Assembly (NCBI GenBank): GCA_030849465.1
Contig: JARVLF010000015.1
Location: forward strand, 1,736,001-1,800,000
DNA length: 64,000 nt
DNA from: Moesziomyces globuligerus
Lineage: Eukaryota; Basidiomycota; Ustilaginomycetes; Ustilaginales; Ustilaginaceae
Reading direction: 5' to 3'
Shown: positions 9,236 through 18,144 of the stretch, one piece after another
Numbering within the stretch: position 1 is the stretch's first letter
How the letters are laid out: the number at the start of each line of letters is the position of its first letter
Made by a program: the position numbers and the translations under genes
Notes under the pieces: generated by a model
Seen by the model: only the letters and a program-made list of their open reading frames with translations
What the model was told of the DNA's origin: nothing
The model's database searches: none

Positions 9236-10567
9236 ATGCATCCCGCGCCGCCCACATCTGGAGGATCCGACGATCCGCGCGTCTTTCTCGACCGGCTCTC
9301 GGGAAATTGGCGGTACGAGGACGACGACGGCGACGAGTGGGAATGGCAGCCGTTCCTCCAGCTCTCGCGCCCCGCCGTCGACCCGGGTGAAGTCGATGAG
9401 GATGCTCCTTCCACCAGCACCGCCTCTACTTCGCTCAACCAGCCCAAGGGTCACTGGGTCAAGGTACTCGATGACGAGCTAGTCCGCGCGCAGCAGGCCG
9501 CCTACTCTGTCGCCGGTGTTGACGAGGCGCAGCCCGCCCAACCCGTGCTGCGCCGCACAAAGAAGCGCGCTGCCTCTCCCTCCAACCCTGCCTCCTCATC
9601 TGGTCCGTCCAACAACCTGCCGCCATCAAAGCGTCCGAAGCCCATCACCTCGCTCTACGTCACGGGCCTGCCACTGGATGCGTCGGCGGACGAGATCGCG
9701 CGCGTCTTTTCGCGCTACGGCGTGCTGCTCGAAGACGACCAGGGCAAGCCGAGGATCAAGATGTACTACGATGACCGGTCCGGCATGTTCAAGGGCGAGG
9801 CACTCGTCGTCTACTTCAAGCCCGAGAGTGTCGAGCTGGCCATCAACATGCTCGACGAAACCAACATGCGCGCGGCCATCGGCCAGTCCAAAGTCACCGG
9901 TCCCGTTATGCGCGTCCAGCGAGCCCAGTTTCCGACAGATGCCCCCTCCCAATCCAACTCCAAGACACCGCCAGACTCCGAAACAGCTTCGGTCGCCGAC
10001 GGCTCTCAGGCTGGGCGAGGCTTGGGCGGTGGTGGGAAGGAGGGGCAGAGTGCGGGGCAGAGGCGCATCTTGAGCGACGGCGATCGCAAGAAGATTGCGC
10101 GGCGCGTTGCGCGGCTCGAGACCAAACTCTCTGACTGGCGTGACGATTCCGACGAGTCGGACGACCAAGCTCCCACCAATGGTCCAGGGGAGGAGGTGGG
10201 GAGGGTGGTGGTGTTGACCAAGATGTTTACGCTCTTTGAGCTGGAGCAGGATCCGACGCTGCTGTTGGAGCTCAAGGACGACGTACGCGAGGAATGCAAC
10301 GCCAAACTCGGCGGAGTCACCAATGTGGTGCTGTGGGATCTAGAGCCCGAGGGGATCATGACCGTCCGATTTGCAGATCCGGTTCAGGCCAAGGCTTGCG
10401 TCAAGATGATGGACGGCAGATTCTTCGCTCAGCGTCGCATCGGCGCTTTCATCCTCAATGGCAAACCCCGATTCCGCAAATCCTCCACCCACGCACACGA
10501 CGACGACGAGCCATCGGATAACCTCCAGAACCAAAACTTTGCCAAATGGCTACAATCCTCCTCCTAG
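9236..10567 (+). CDS. CUS2: U2 snRNP-associated splicing factor, CUS2/Tat-SF1 family
   Basis: 443-residue RNA-binding protein expected to assist U2 snRNP folding and SF3b loading during prespliceosome assembly in the nucleus. An N-terminal acidic, Trp-containing segment (YEDDDGDEWEWQPFL) precedes a first RRM (about residues 140-230: SLYVTGLPLDASADEIARVF ... GEALVVYFKPESVELA). A charged linker follows. The second, UHM-type RRM (about 320-425) reads VVVLTKMFTLFELEQDPTL ... VVLWDLEPEGIMTVRFADP ... FILNGKPRFR. Two RRMs with a C-terminal UHM is the Tat-SF1 layout. The frame opens at 9170 through a CTG/ATG-poor leader; the ATG at 9236 directly precedes family-like sequence. Single exon, convergent with the Sch9-type kinase. 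Confidence 0.9.
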   Translation: MHPAPPTSGGSDDPRVFLDRLSGNWRYEDDDGDEWEWQPFLQLSRPAVDPGEVDEDAPSTSTASTSLNQPKGHWVKVLDDELVRAQQAAYSVAGVDEAQPAQPVLRRTKKRAASPSNPASSSGPSNNLPPSKRPKPITSLYVTGLPLDASADEIARVFSRYGVLLEDDQGKPRIKMYYDDRSGMFKGEALVVYFKPESVELAINMLDETNMRAAIGQSKVTGPVMRVQRAQFPTDAPSQSNSKTPPDSETASVADGSQAGRGLGGGGKEGQSAGQRRILSDGDRKKIARRVARLETKLSDWRDDSDESDDQAPTNGPGEEVGRVVVLTKMFTLFELEQDPTLLLELKDDVREECNAKLGGVTNVVLWDLEPEGIMTVRFADPVQAKACVKMMDGRFFAQRRIGAFILNGKPRFRKSSTHAHDDDEPSDNLQNQNFAKWLQSSS

Positions 10568-10777
10568 CCCACCCCACAACTGTACTCTCGCTTCTTCTCT
10601 CACACACGATACCACTTTGCTCCTCGAGCATCGCGTGCGTTCCGGAGTCAGATTATCGATTGAGTAGGCGCATATAGCCGCGCGTGCGGAGAGAAACGTG
10701 TAGAGAAGGCGCGCGCGCGATAGAGAGAGAAAACGAGACATAATGTCCATGGAAGCAAGGCCGATCCGGCTGCAAGG

Positions 10778-13146
10778 CTATCGGGTGTACATGGGCTCGT
10801 CGCCATCGAGCTTGCCGAAAGCCGGTTCGTCGAGCATCTCATCGTCGTCGTGTACGCCCATCCTGCTCATGCCGAGACTGGCGCCTGCCAATCCGAGCCC
10901 TCCGGAGCCCCTCCGTCCACCAAAGCTGCCCGCCACACTGCCTTCGTACGTGCCGCTGTAGCTGAAGCCGCGGAACTTGTCCTGGACGCTCTTGGTCAGC
11001 AGCTGATCGTCCTCCTCGACCTCCCTGGCCTTGTTGATCGCCACGCCCTTGCCGTTGGCCTTCTCCTCGGCCAGCAGCTCGCCGTTCTGCAGCGCGTTGG
11101 TCGCATCGGTCGACGAGCCCTCGAAGCCCGGGATCACCGCGACGTCCTTGAGATCCGTCTCGGTGAATTCGGGGTCAAAGTTGGCGACGCTCTCGTCGGA
11201 TTCGACCAACGGCTTGAACGGCGGCGTGAGCTGCTTCTTGGCGAGCGCGTCAAAGTCGATATCCTTGAAGAAGGCGTGTTCCTTTAGATCCTGCGCATCC
11301 CTCTGCGCACCCAAGCGGTGGCGCGGATTGCGGTTGAGCAGCCCCTTGACAAACTGCTTGCCATCGTCGCCGATCGCGCCGCGCGGAAACTTGATCTTGC
11401 CAAAGCAGATGTTGCGGTACATCTGCTGCGTATCCTCGGCGTAGAACGGCGACCAGCCGCAGCACATCTCGAAGAGCAGCACACCGAGCGACCAGAAGTC
11501 GACCAGCTTCGAGTAGCCCGACTCGTCCAACAGCACCTCGGGCGCCAGATACTCGGTCGTACCGCAGAACGTGTTGGTCAGCTGGCCCGCGCCCAGATCC
11601 GGCTTGCTGAGGCCGAAATCGCACAGCGCCACGTGGCCCGTCGCATCGAGCAGGATGTTTTCGGGCTTGAGATCGCGGTAGACAATGTCGTACTTGTGCA
11701 GGTGCTCGAGCGCGAGCACGAGCTCGGCAATGTAGAAGCGCGCGCGCTCCTCGGTGAACCTGCCCTCGCGCTGGAGATGCCAGAAGAGCTCGCCGCCGGA
11801 CTTGTAGTCCGTGACAAAGTAGAGCTCGGTGGCGCTCTGGAAGCTAAACTTGAGGCCGACGAGGAAGGGGCAGTCGAGCGACTTTTCGAGGATCTTGCGC
11901 TCGCCCATTGTATGCGTGACTTCCTTCTTGAGAGCGATCTCGCGCTTGGAAAGCACCTTCATGGCATAGATACGCTTGGTGTCCTTCTTGCGCACCTGGA
12001 AGACACGTCCAAAGGTGCCGCGCCCGATGAGCTTGAGGTACTCAAAGTCGTGGGGCGTGAGCTTCTTCTGCGGCATGCGTTCGTACGAGATCTGGACTCG
12101 GATCTCGCCGCGCCTGTTCTCCATGCCCTCCTCGTCGTCGCGCGACGAGAGATGATACCACTGGTCGCTCATCATCTTGTGGACGAGCTTGGGCTTGATC
12201 TCGCGCATGCCGAGGAAGCCCTCGTCCTCCGAGTGGCGGTCGTATACGCTGATGTAGATGGGCTGCGAGTCCTGCGTGACGTCGAAGGTGACCTCGTGCT
12301 TCCACACGGGGTTGTGGTTTTGGCCCGTACGAACGAGCGCATCGGCGGGCGTGACGGTCTTGGCGCGGCTGCGGCCGGCCTCGCCCGCCTCGGAGCGTGG
12401 CTGAGCCACGCCCTTAGCCTCTTGGCCAAACTCGTCGATGGGCTCGCGTCCGATGAACTCGTTCTTGTCGAATTGGACCACGGCGTAGGGCCTGGCGGCT
12501 GGGGTGCTGACGGCCAAGTTGCGACCAGCGACGATCTTGATGGTGAGATGGCCGCGGGGAGCGGCGGTGTTGCGGGTCTTGTTGCCCGAGCTGGACTGCG
12601 GGGTGTTGGTGCCGCCCATGGCCTGCTCAGCGTTGGATGTTGAGGCTGACGCCGTCGTCGCGGCGGCGGCCGCATCGGGAGCGAGTGTAGCTGGCACATT
12701 GGCATTGAGCGGAGGCTGGTTGGTGGAGGGATGTGCGGCGAAGCCTGGGTCGTTCTTTTGCTTCTGAGGCGGGAGGGTCATGGTGAAGTCGGGGTCGCCG
12801 AGCGAGATGGAGGTGGTGGGGATGGCCGAGTGCGAGGTGATGCCGCCGGGCGTCCTCATACCCGGCGTCTGATCGCCGGGAAGGTGTGTGCCGAGGATGG
12901 ATGAGTTGAGCGAGGAGCGAGACGACTGCTTGGTCATGGCCGGGGGCTGCATACTATCGAATGGATTCCGCTCGGCGGCGCCATTGGAATGCGAGCTCGA
13001 TGCTTTCGGCGTGGTCTGCAAGCAGAATCGGGGGAAAGCGGCGTCAGCATTGATCGTGATCACGTGCGGAACGAGGCAAGACAGAGTCCACTCACCTGGT
13101 CTGCTGGTCCAGATGGCCAGAGGCCGCGCAGCATGTTGGAAGCCAT
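10778..13146 (-). CDS. SCH9: Sch9-type AGC protein kinase with C2 domain (two exons)
   Basis: Ser/Thr kinase of the nutrient/TOR signalling branch (Sch9 in budding yeast, Sck1/2 in fission yeast). Exons on the minus strand: 13146-13096 (17 codons, starting MASNMLRGLWPSG) and 13015-10778, with an 80-nt GTGAGT...TTGCAG intron in phase 0; 762 residues. A Ser/Thr/Ala-rich N-terminus precedes a C2-like domain (about residues 170-330, starting RGHLTIKIVAGRNLAV). The kinase domain (about 339-597) has GRGTFGRV, the Lys of YAMKVLSK (K370), YRDLKPEN (D465), DFG (D483) and activation-loop TFCGT (T499, the PDK1-type site). The AGC tail contains the hydrophobic motif FRGFSYSG, the TORC-type phosphorylation site. 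Without the intron the frame continues upstream through non-family sequence, so the small first exon is preferred. Confidence 0.9.
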
Positions 13147-15471
13147 GGGGGCGTTGCTGAGCCGGGCACGAGGTGGCTCCTTGCGTGCGTGTGGTGTGTG
13201 TCGGGATTAGCGTGGAGCGACGTCCTCTTCTAGTTGGAAAGCAAGATGCAAAGACGGAGCACTGCGCCAATGCTACGCATCGATCGTAGGGCGCGGAAGT
13301 AGGGCGTCGAGACCGCGTAGGCGTGTGACTCTAGGCACAGCGCAAGAGGTATGTCGGCGTCGGCTGTTCCGAGAGCGCGGCGGCTCGATGGATAGTGTAG
13401 CGATGTTCAGGCAGAGCTGAGCTGAGGTCTAGTTGTAGAAATGATGCAGCGTCGGGCTTGCGAGCGTTGCCACGTCGGTTCCGTGTGGTGACGAGGGAGA
13501 CTGGGCTTGGGAGTGTCGATTCGTCGGGTTCGATCCGACCAGGGTCGAAGGGTGTCGCGTGGATTGAAAGCGTCGAGCGTGTTTGCGACGATGATCGAGA
13601 CGCTTGCTGAGCAAGTCGGAACGGAGCACGATGGTGGACGAGCGCAAGGAAGCCGTGGGGAGGCAAGCGGTGCAAAGTGGAGCGAGAGCTACTGTAGAGC
13701 AACACGGCGATGCAAAGTTGGGCACGCTGCGCAGGCTTGCAGAGGCGATGCGAACGCGGCCAAGCGCGAGCGCGACCCCGCCAGCCACTGAGCAAGCTGT
13801 GCAGAAGCGGCCAAGCGGCCGAGCGCAGAGTTGATCCGGGGCCGCCAATTACGGCGCATCGCCGGCTGCAGCTGCACAATAACGCCAAGCCAGCCAGCGC
13901 ACTCTCGACTCGCGCTGCGGCCCAAGAGTCAGCTCGAGCTTGGGCTGACTCGCCTCGCGGCCTCCGCTCGTACATACAGGTTTTTTTTTCGTGTGGGCGG
14001 GTCTCTTTTTTCATCGCATGCCAGTCTAGCAGCACGGCGGTCCAAGCTGCAGCTCCAGCAAAGAAAAGCCGCGCCGCGTCGAGCTTGGTTGGCAGCCCCC
14101 GACGGCTGGAGCGACACACCACTGCCTGCGCTGGCCTCCGCTTTTTTCGGATGGCCCGCGGCTGGACTCAAGTTCGAGTCGCCGGCAAAGGCGACCGTAG
14201 CAGTGGCACAGGCTGCACGTAGCCTGGCGCCGCTGGCTCGATTCGAATAGGTTCAGCAGCTACACCGCTTGCGACTGCAGGGCACACAAGCCGGACTCTT
14301 ACACTGAGCTGGCTGCATCTTGTCCTCGAGCACGCAGACGGAAGACCCCGTGACGCCGCGTACGACAGGGTCCCCGCTTCGCTTGGGCCTTCTAGTTGAC
14401 CGTAGCTCGCTCTGCTGATCCCGACCTGAGTAGCGTGTGTCGAGTCGGCTCGGTGGAGATCAGTGCGTTCGCGACTTTAGGCCTTCTCGTGGACGCTAAA
14501 AGCTGTTTGTACCGGCCAATTTTTGGGAGGGTGATCCCCCTCGCACAGACCAGGTATACCTGCAGCCTGGCACGTCCAAGTCCAGTCTGTCCCGCAGCAC
14601 TCCTCGGCTGGTGTCTACTTTGCGCAGACTGCGTCGCAGCTTGCAGCTTGAACGTCAGAGCTCAAGGCACGACTAGTCGTGGCTCGATTCACTGCGCGAA
14701 TAGTCTCGCGCAGTGCCAGCTTGCACAGGCCAGAGCAGTGGTCATGGCAAGACTGCCCCACGTTGGTCTCGGCAATAGTCGCCCTCGCAGGGTGTGCACC
14801 GTCGAACGCGAAAAGGAATTTCGGAAATGTGGACGAGATATTCGAGCCTAAAATGGATCTGACTCACCAACCGCACAGCGTCGAGTCGCACGGCGGCAAA
14901 CGCTCGCTTCCCGCGGGGCTGCGCGACCCTCAGGGTGCGGTGCACAGGCGCAGCGCGTGATGCGTCGCCGCACGCGCCAACGCTCCAAGCGCCAACGCTC
15001 CAAGCTTGCGTGGTCGGTGCGTCGCGCGCCTCAAGCTCGCCCAGGGCGCAAGGCGACGTCTTCCTTGCCTCCATCCATCATCCACCCTCGCTTGCACCCT
15101 TTCAATCGTCTCGCGGTCGTTGCATTCACTCGTTCATCTTCATCGCTTTCGGGTCGACTCGGCTTCTTGACTCGCCCAACCTGCACGTTTCATCCCGCTC
15201 GCGCAAACATCTCCATTTCGGCCGACCGACCTTCCCTTTGTTCAAGTCGCCACTGTCTCTCACCGACGTCGCATACAAGCTTTCGAAAAATCATCCTTGC
15301 TTCTCTTCGTCCCAACCCTTATCGCTGTCGGTCAAGAGCACGGAAGAGACGCTTTACGGACGGGCAGTATCTCGGATTGATCTACCTCGGAAGCCTCCAC
15401 GTGCCACATCGACCGGAGCACAGACGTCCTTTCATCCCCTTCTTCTCCCTTCCGAACCTGTATAAATAGCC
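13147..15471. other. Large divergent intergenic region (kinase / RGG protein)
   Basis: 2.3 kb, the longest gene-free stretch in the window. Several open frames exist on both strands but none matches a family or shows spliceable domains. It contains nine T residues at 13981-13989, a perfect 15-bp direct duplication at 14975-15004, and a pyrimidine-rich leader from about 15080 to 15470. A TATAAATAG string ends three bases before the next start codon and so cannot be its TATA box. I looked for tRNA A and B boxes and found none. Confidence 0.6.
14975..15004. repeat. Perfect 15-bp tandem duplication
   Basis: Unit CGCCAACGCTCCAAG, two exact copies side by side in the large spacer upstream of the RGG-tailed protein gene. 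Confidence 0.92.
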
Positions 15472-17109
15472 ATGGCAACACGCTCTGTGCCTGGCACGGC
15501 TGACAAGACCCCACGTCGCGTCGTACCTGGTGCCCCTCCACCTGCACAATCCAAGGCTGGCAAGAAGGGCAAAGCTTCGTCCAAGGCTGCCGACGCCAGT
15601 GCCGTCAAAGTCCCCGATGCCACCTCCGCTGCGCTCATCGAAACGGCTCCTGCGAATCCAAAGCAAGTGGCCAACGGGCTCAAGGTCACCAGCCAAGATT
15701 TAGCTGAGCAAGCAGAAACGCAAGCTGCGGTTGCTGCCGTCGATGCGGTCCAGTCCTCCTCGGAGCCCTCTGCGACCGTCACGGCACCATCAACACCGGC
15801 TCAGAAGGTCATCAGCGACCGCATCGACGAGCTTTCCAAGAAGGCCAAGAACGCCACCATCACCGTGGCCATCGACGAGCTCAAGAGTCTGCTCAACAAG
15901 GTGCAAGTGGCCGAGGCCGGCTCCCAGCCCTCGTCGTCCAAAGCAAATGTCGAGTCGGAGGGCAAGGCGCGCCTCGTGCTTCTGCTGCAGTTCCTGCACC
16001 TCTTCAACCTCTTCCATCCCAATCCGGCCGGGCCACCTTCGTTTGTTGCGCAGCGCACCATGCCTGCTGCGCTCGAGATGTCGACGGGCCAGCAGGTGGC
16101 GGCCATCGCCAAGATCTACGACCAGCTCGCCAACGGACCCCTCGAGGGAGGCGGCGGAGACGCGCTCGAGACGCTGGCCAACATCGCGCGTGGATCGTCG
16201 GACGAAGTGCTGCCGGACGTCAGCTTCGCCACGGTGAGGTCCATGATCCTCAAGCTCACCGCGCCTCCGACGGCCGATGCCGAGGCACCGCAGCCGGGGG
16301 CGACGGGTCTGGACGGGCCTTCGCAGGGATTTGTCCCGCTGGATCAGACGTCGCCCAACGCATCGCCTGTCTCCTTCATCCAGGCCAGCGAGATCCTGGA
16401 TCGATCGGGCGAAGAGCCGGAAGGTGGTCAGCCATCGGCCGTGCCGGTTGAAGGCGCGGCAACGAGTCAGAAGGGCGAGAAAGCGGGGGCTGGAGCAGTC
16501 TTGGGCGATGCGTCGGCGACGGCGGGCAAGGCGGACGGGTCGGCGGCCTGGGCGGTCAAGGAAGCCGTCAACACCACCGTCGCCGAGCCCAAGCTCAACT
16601 GGGCCGCACTCGCCGAAGAGGACGACGGCGAGCTGGGCGACGCGCCCGTGTTCGAGCCGTTGCCGTCGTCGACGACCTCGGCGCTCGTCACGCCTGCACC
16701 CGGCACGCCTTTAGCTGGCGAGAGCTCGGCACCGGCTGCGCCAGCTGCTGCGACCGAGAGCGGCGAGGCGCCCAGCTCGCCCAAGGCCAAGAAGGGGAAG
16801 CAGACTAGCGGGCCCAAGGGCGGCGCAGCGAGGACGGGCAATGGCGCTGCTGGCGCAGCGGGTGGCAAGCCACAGGCGCAGAAGCCCAAAGCGCAGCCCA
16901 AGGTCGACGAGGATGGCTTCATTCTTCAGGAGAGCAAGCGTACCAAATACCTGCAGCAGAAGCAGCAGCAGCAGCGTGGGGGAGGACGAGGAGGCAGAGG
17001 AGGTGCTAGCGCCGGCCGTGGCGGGAGAGGTGCCAACAATGGAACGCGCGGGGGCAAGGGCGCCGAGTACAGGCAGAGCAACAACGCTGCAGAAGGCAGC
17101 ACTCAGTAG
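15472..17109 (+). CDS. RGG-tailed low-complexity protein, probable RNA binder (unnamed family)
   Basis: 545 residues, not assigned to a known family. A basic, Ala/Pro/Lys-rich N-terminus is followed by a helical segment (about residues 115-255) with ITVAIDELKSLLNKV, a hydrophobic stretch around LVLLLQFLHLFNLFHPNP, and TGQQVAAIAKIYDQLA. The middle is disordered and acidic. A short motif LNWAALAEEDDGELGDAP and, near the end, VDEDGFILQESKRTKYLQQK look conserved-like (Trp/acidic and DEDGF motifs). The C-terminus is an RGG/GRGG tract of about 40 residues, typical of RNA-binding and condensate-forming proteins. The ATG is preceded by a pyrimidine-rich leader and is the first in frame. Function inferred only from composition: mRNA-associated or translation-related; the resemblance to caprin-like layouts is weak. 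Confidence 0.8.
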   Translation: MATRSVPGTADKTPRRVVPGAPPPAQSKAGKKGKASSKAADASAVKVPDATSAALIETAPANPKQVANGLKVTSQDLAEQAETQAAVAAVDAVQSSSEPSATVTAPSTPAQKVISDRIDELSKKAKNATITVAIDELKSLLNKVQVAEAGSQPSSSKANVESEGKARLVLLLQFLHLFNLFHPNPAGPPSFVAQRTMPAALEMSTGQQVAAIAKIYDQLANGPLEGGGGDALETLANIARGSSDEVLPDVSFATVRSMILKLTAPPTADAEAPQPGATGLDGPSQGFVPLDQTSPNASPVSFIQASEILDRSGEEPEGGQPSAVPVEGAATSQKGEKAGAGAVLGDASATAGKADGSAAWAVKEAVNTTVAEPKLNWAALAEEDDGELGDAPVFEPLPSSTTSALVTPAPGTPLAGESSAPAAPAAATESGEAPSSPKAKKGKQTSGPKGGAARTGNGAAGAAGGKPQAQKPKAQPKVDEDGFILQESKRTKYLQQKQQQQRGGGRGGRGGASAGRGGRGANNGTRGGKGAEYRQSNNAAEGSTQ

Positions 17110-17235
17110 CGCATAGCATCATGCGCAACGTCGTCAAGTCAGAATTTCTTTGACCTGAATCGGGAACTGCGCATCTGACCATGGACGTGGACGACGAGGT
17201 GAGAGAAAGGGGAAGGGAGACACGGGCATGGGGTC

Positions 17236-17883
17236 TCACCAGCGCTTGGCTTCCATGCCGTCTGGAGGGTGAGCTGCGACGTGATCCTTTGCGACCTTGG
17301 ACCAGTCTGTGGAGAGGGTGGTGCCGCCGCTCTCCTGGTAGCTCTTGATCATGGCCTTGCGCGTGTCGTCGTCGGCGTCGGCGTAGAGTTTCTGGAAAAA
17401 GGCGTTGATATCCGCCTCGGCCTGTCCTGCTCCCGTCTCTGCTTCATCCGCGTCCGGATTGAACGAGTCCCATTTGGATCTGGATCGTGGAGCAGCGGTT
17501 TTGGACTGCTGTGCCGGTTGTGTTGTCAGCTGTGGTGCTGTCTGGGGTGCTGAGCTCGTCGGGCTGGCCTGGAGGTTGGTCCATCGAACGCCCGGCTGCG
17601 CCTTGTGGAGGACGACCTCGATCTTGGTCGACAGGAGTCTGTAGGATGAGGTTGCCGGGTCGACGGAGGAGAAGAGCGGATCGATGCGCAGCGCAAACTC
17701 GGAGCCGGTGGAGGTGGTAGAGGCGACCGAGAGCGATCGCGGCGCAATGTCGACCGAAGTGCGGTCCGCGAGCGCCGACTTGATGAACACAGACACGGTC
17801 ACCGCGGTGTCCGTCTGGTAGAAGTCGAAGCGCGGCGCAGATGCAGCCGACACATCGGCCGTAGAGGTGCTTGCTGTAGTCAT
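17236..17883 (-). CDS. SGT1: SGT1-like Hsp90 co-chaperone with CS and SGS domains, no TPR
   Basis: 215-residue co-chaperone expected to bridge Hsp90 to Skp1-containing complexes (SCF ligases, kinetochore assembly). The N-terminal CS domain (about residues 15-100) starts RFDFYQTDTAVTVSVFIK and ends IEVVLHKAQPGVRW. A Pro/Gln/Thr linker leads to the SGS domain (about 135-215): SKWDSF, then DINAFFQKLYADADDDTRKA, MIKSYQESGGTTLSTDW and the terminal PPDGMEAKRW. Yeast and plant SGT1 begin with three TPR repeats of about 120 residues. None is present here, and the upstream DNA to the divergent ALG8 start leaves no room for a coding TPR exon that I can see. The ATG at 17883 opens directly onto the CS domain. 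Confidence 0.92.
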   Translation of the reverse strand: MTTASTSTADVSAASAPRFDFYQTDTAVTVSVFIKSALADRTSVDIAPRSLSVASTTSTGSEFALRIDPLFSSVDPATSSYRLLSTKIEVVLHKAQPGVRWTNLQASPTSSAPQTAPQLTTQPAQQSKTAAPRSRSKWDSFNPDADEAETGAGQAEADINAFFQKLYADADDDTRKAMIKSYQESGGTTLSTDWSKVAKDHVAAHPPDGMEAKRW

Positions 17884-18144
17884 GATACGGGGCTAGATGC
17901 GAGGATGCTGGTGGTGATGATGGTCGGAGGGCGAGGGCGAGTGGAGGTGTTGAGAGGCGAAGTTGCTAGAAAGGCACTCGGGGGAGTGCAACGTGAAATC
18001 AAACATTCGCGGAATTTCACGAGATGGGCGGAGAGACCAACACCTCGAAGCGCGGGGGAGCCCATCGGACAACACGCGCTCGGGCCGGACAGGTCTTGTT
18101 CTTCCGGGCCTCCATCGCCGCCCCCTGCAGCGTCGACACCGTCG

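Noticed and set aside
11318..12643. 441-codon plus-strand open frame over the Sch9-type kinase
   Set aside because: Antisense to a kinase domain with all catalytic motifs.
13505..13550. Possible tRNA B-box (GGGTTCGATCC)
   Set aside because: The flanking bases do not form a T-stem, and no A-box or acceptor stem lies at the right distance.
15461..15469. TATAAATAG as a TATA box
   Set aside because: It ends three bases before the ATG of the RGG-protein gene, too close to direct its transcription.
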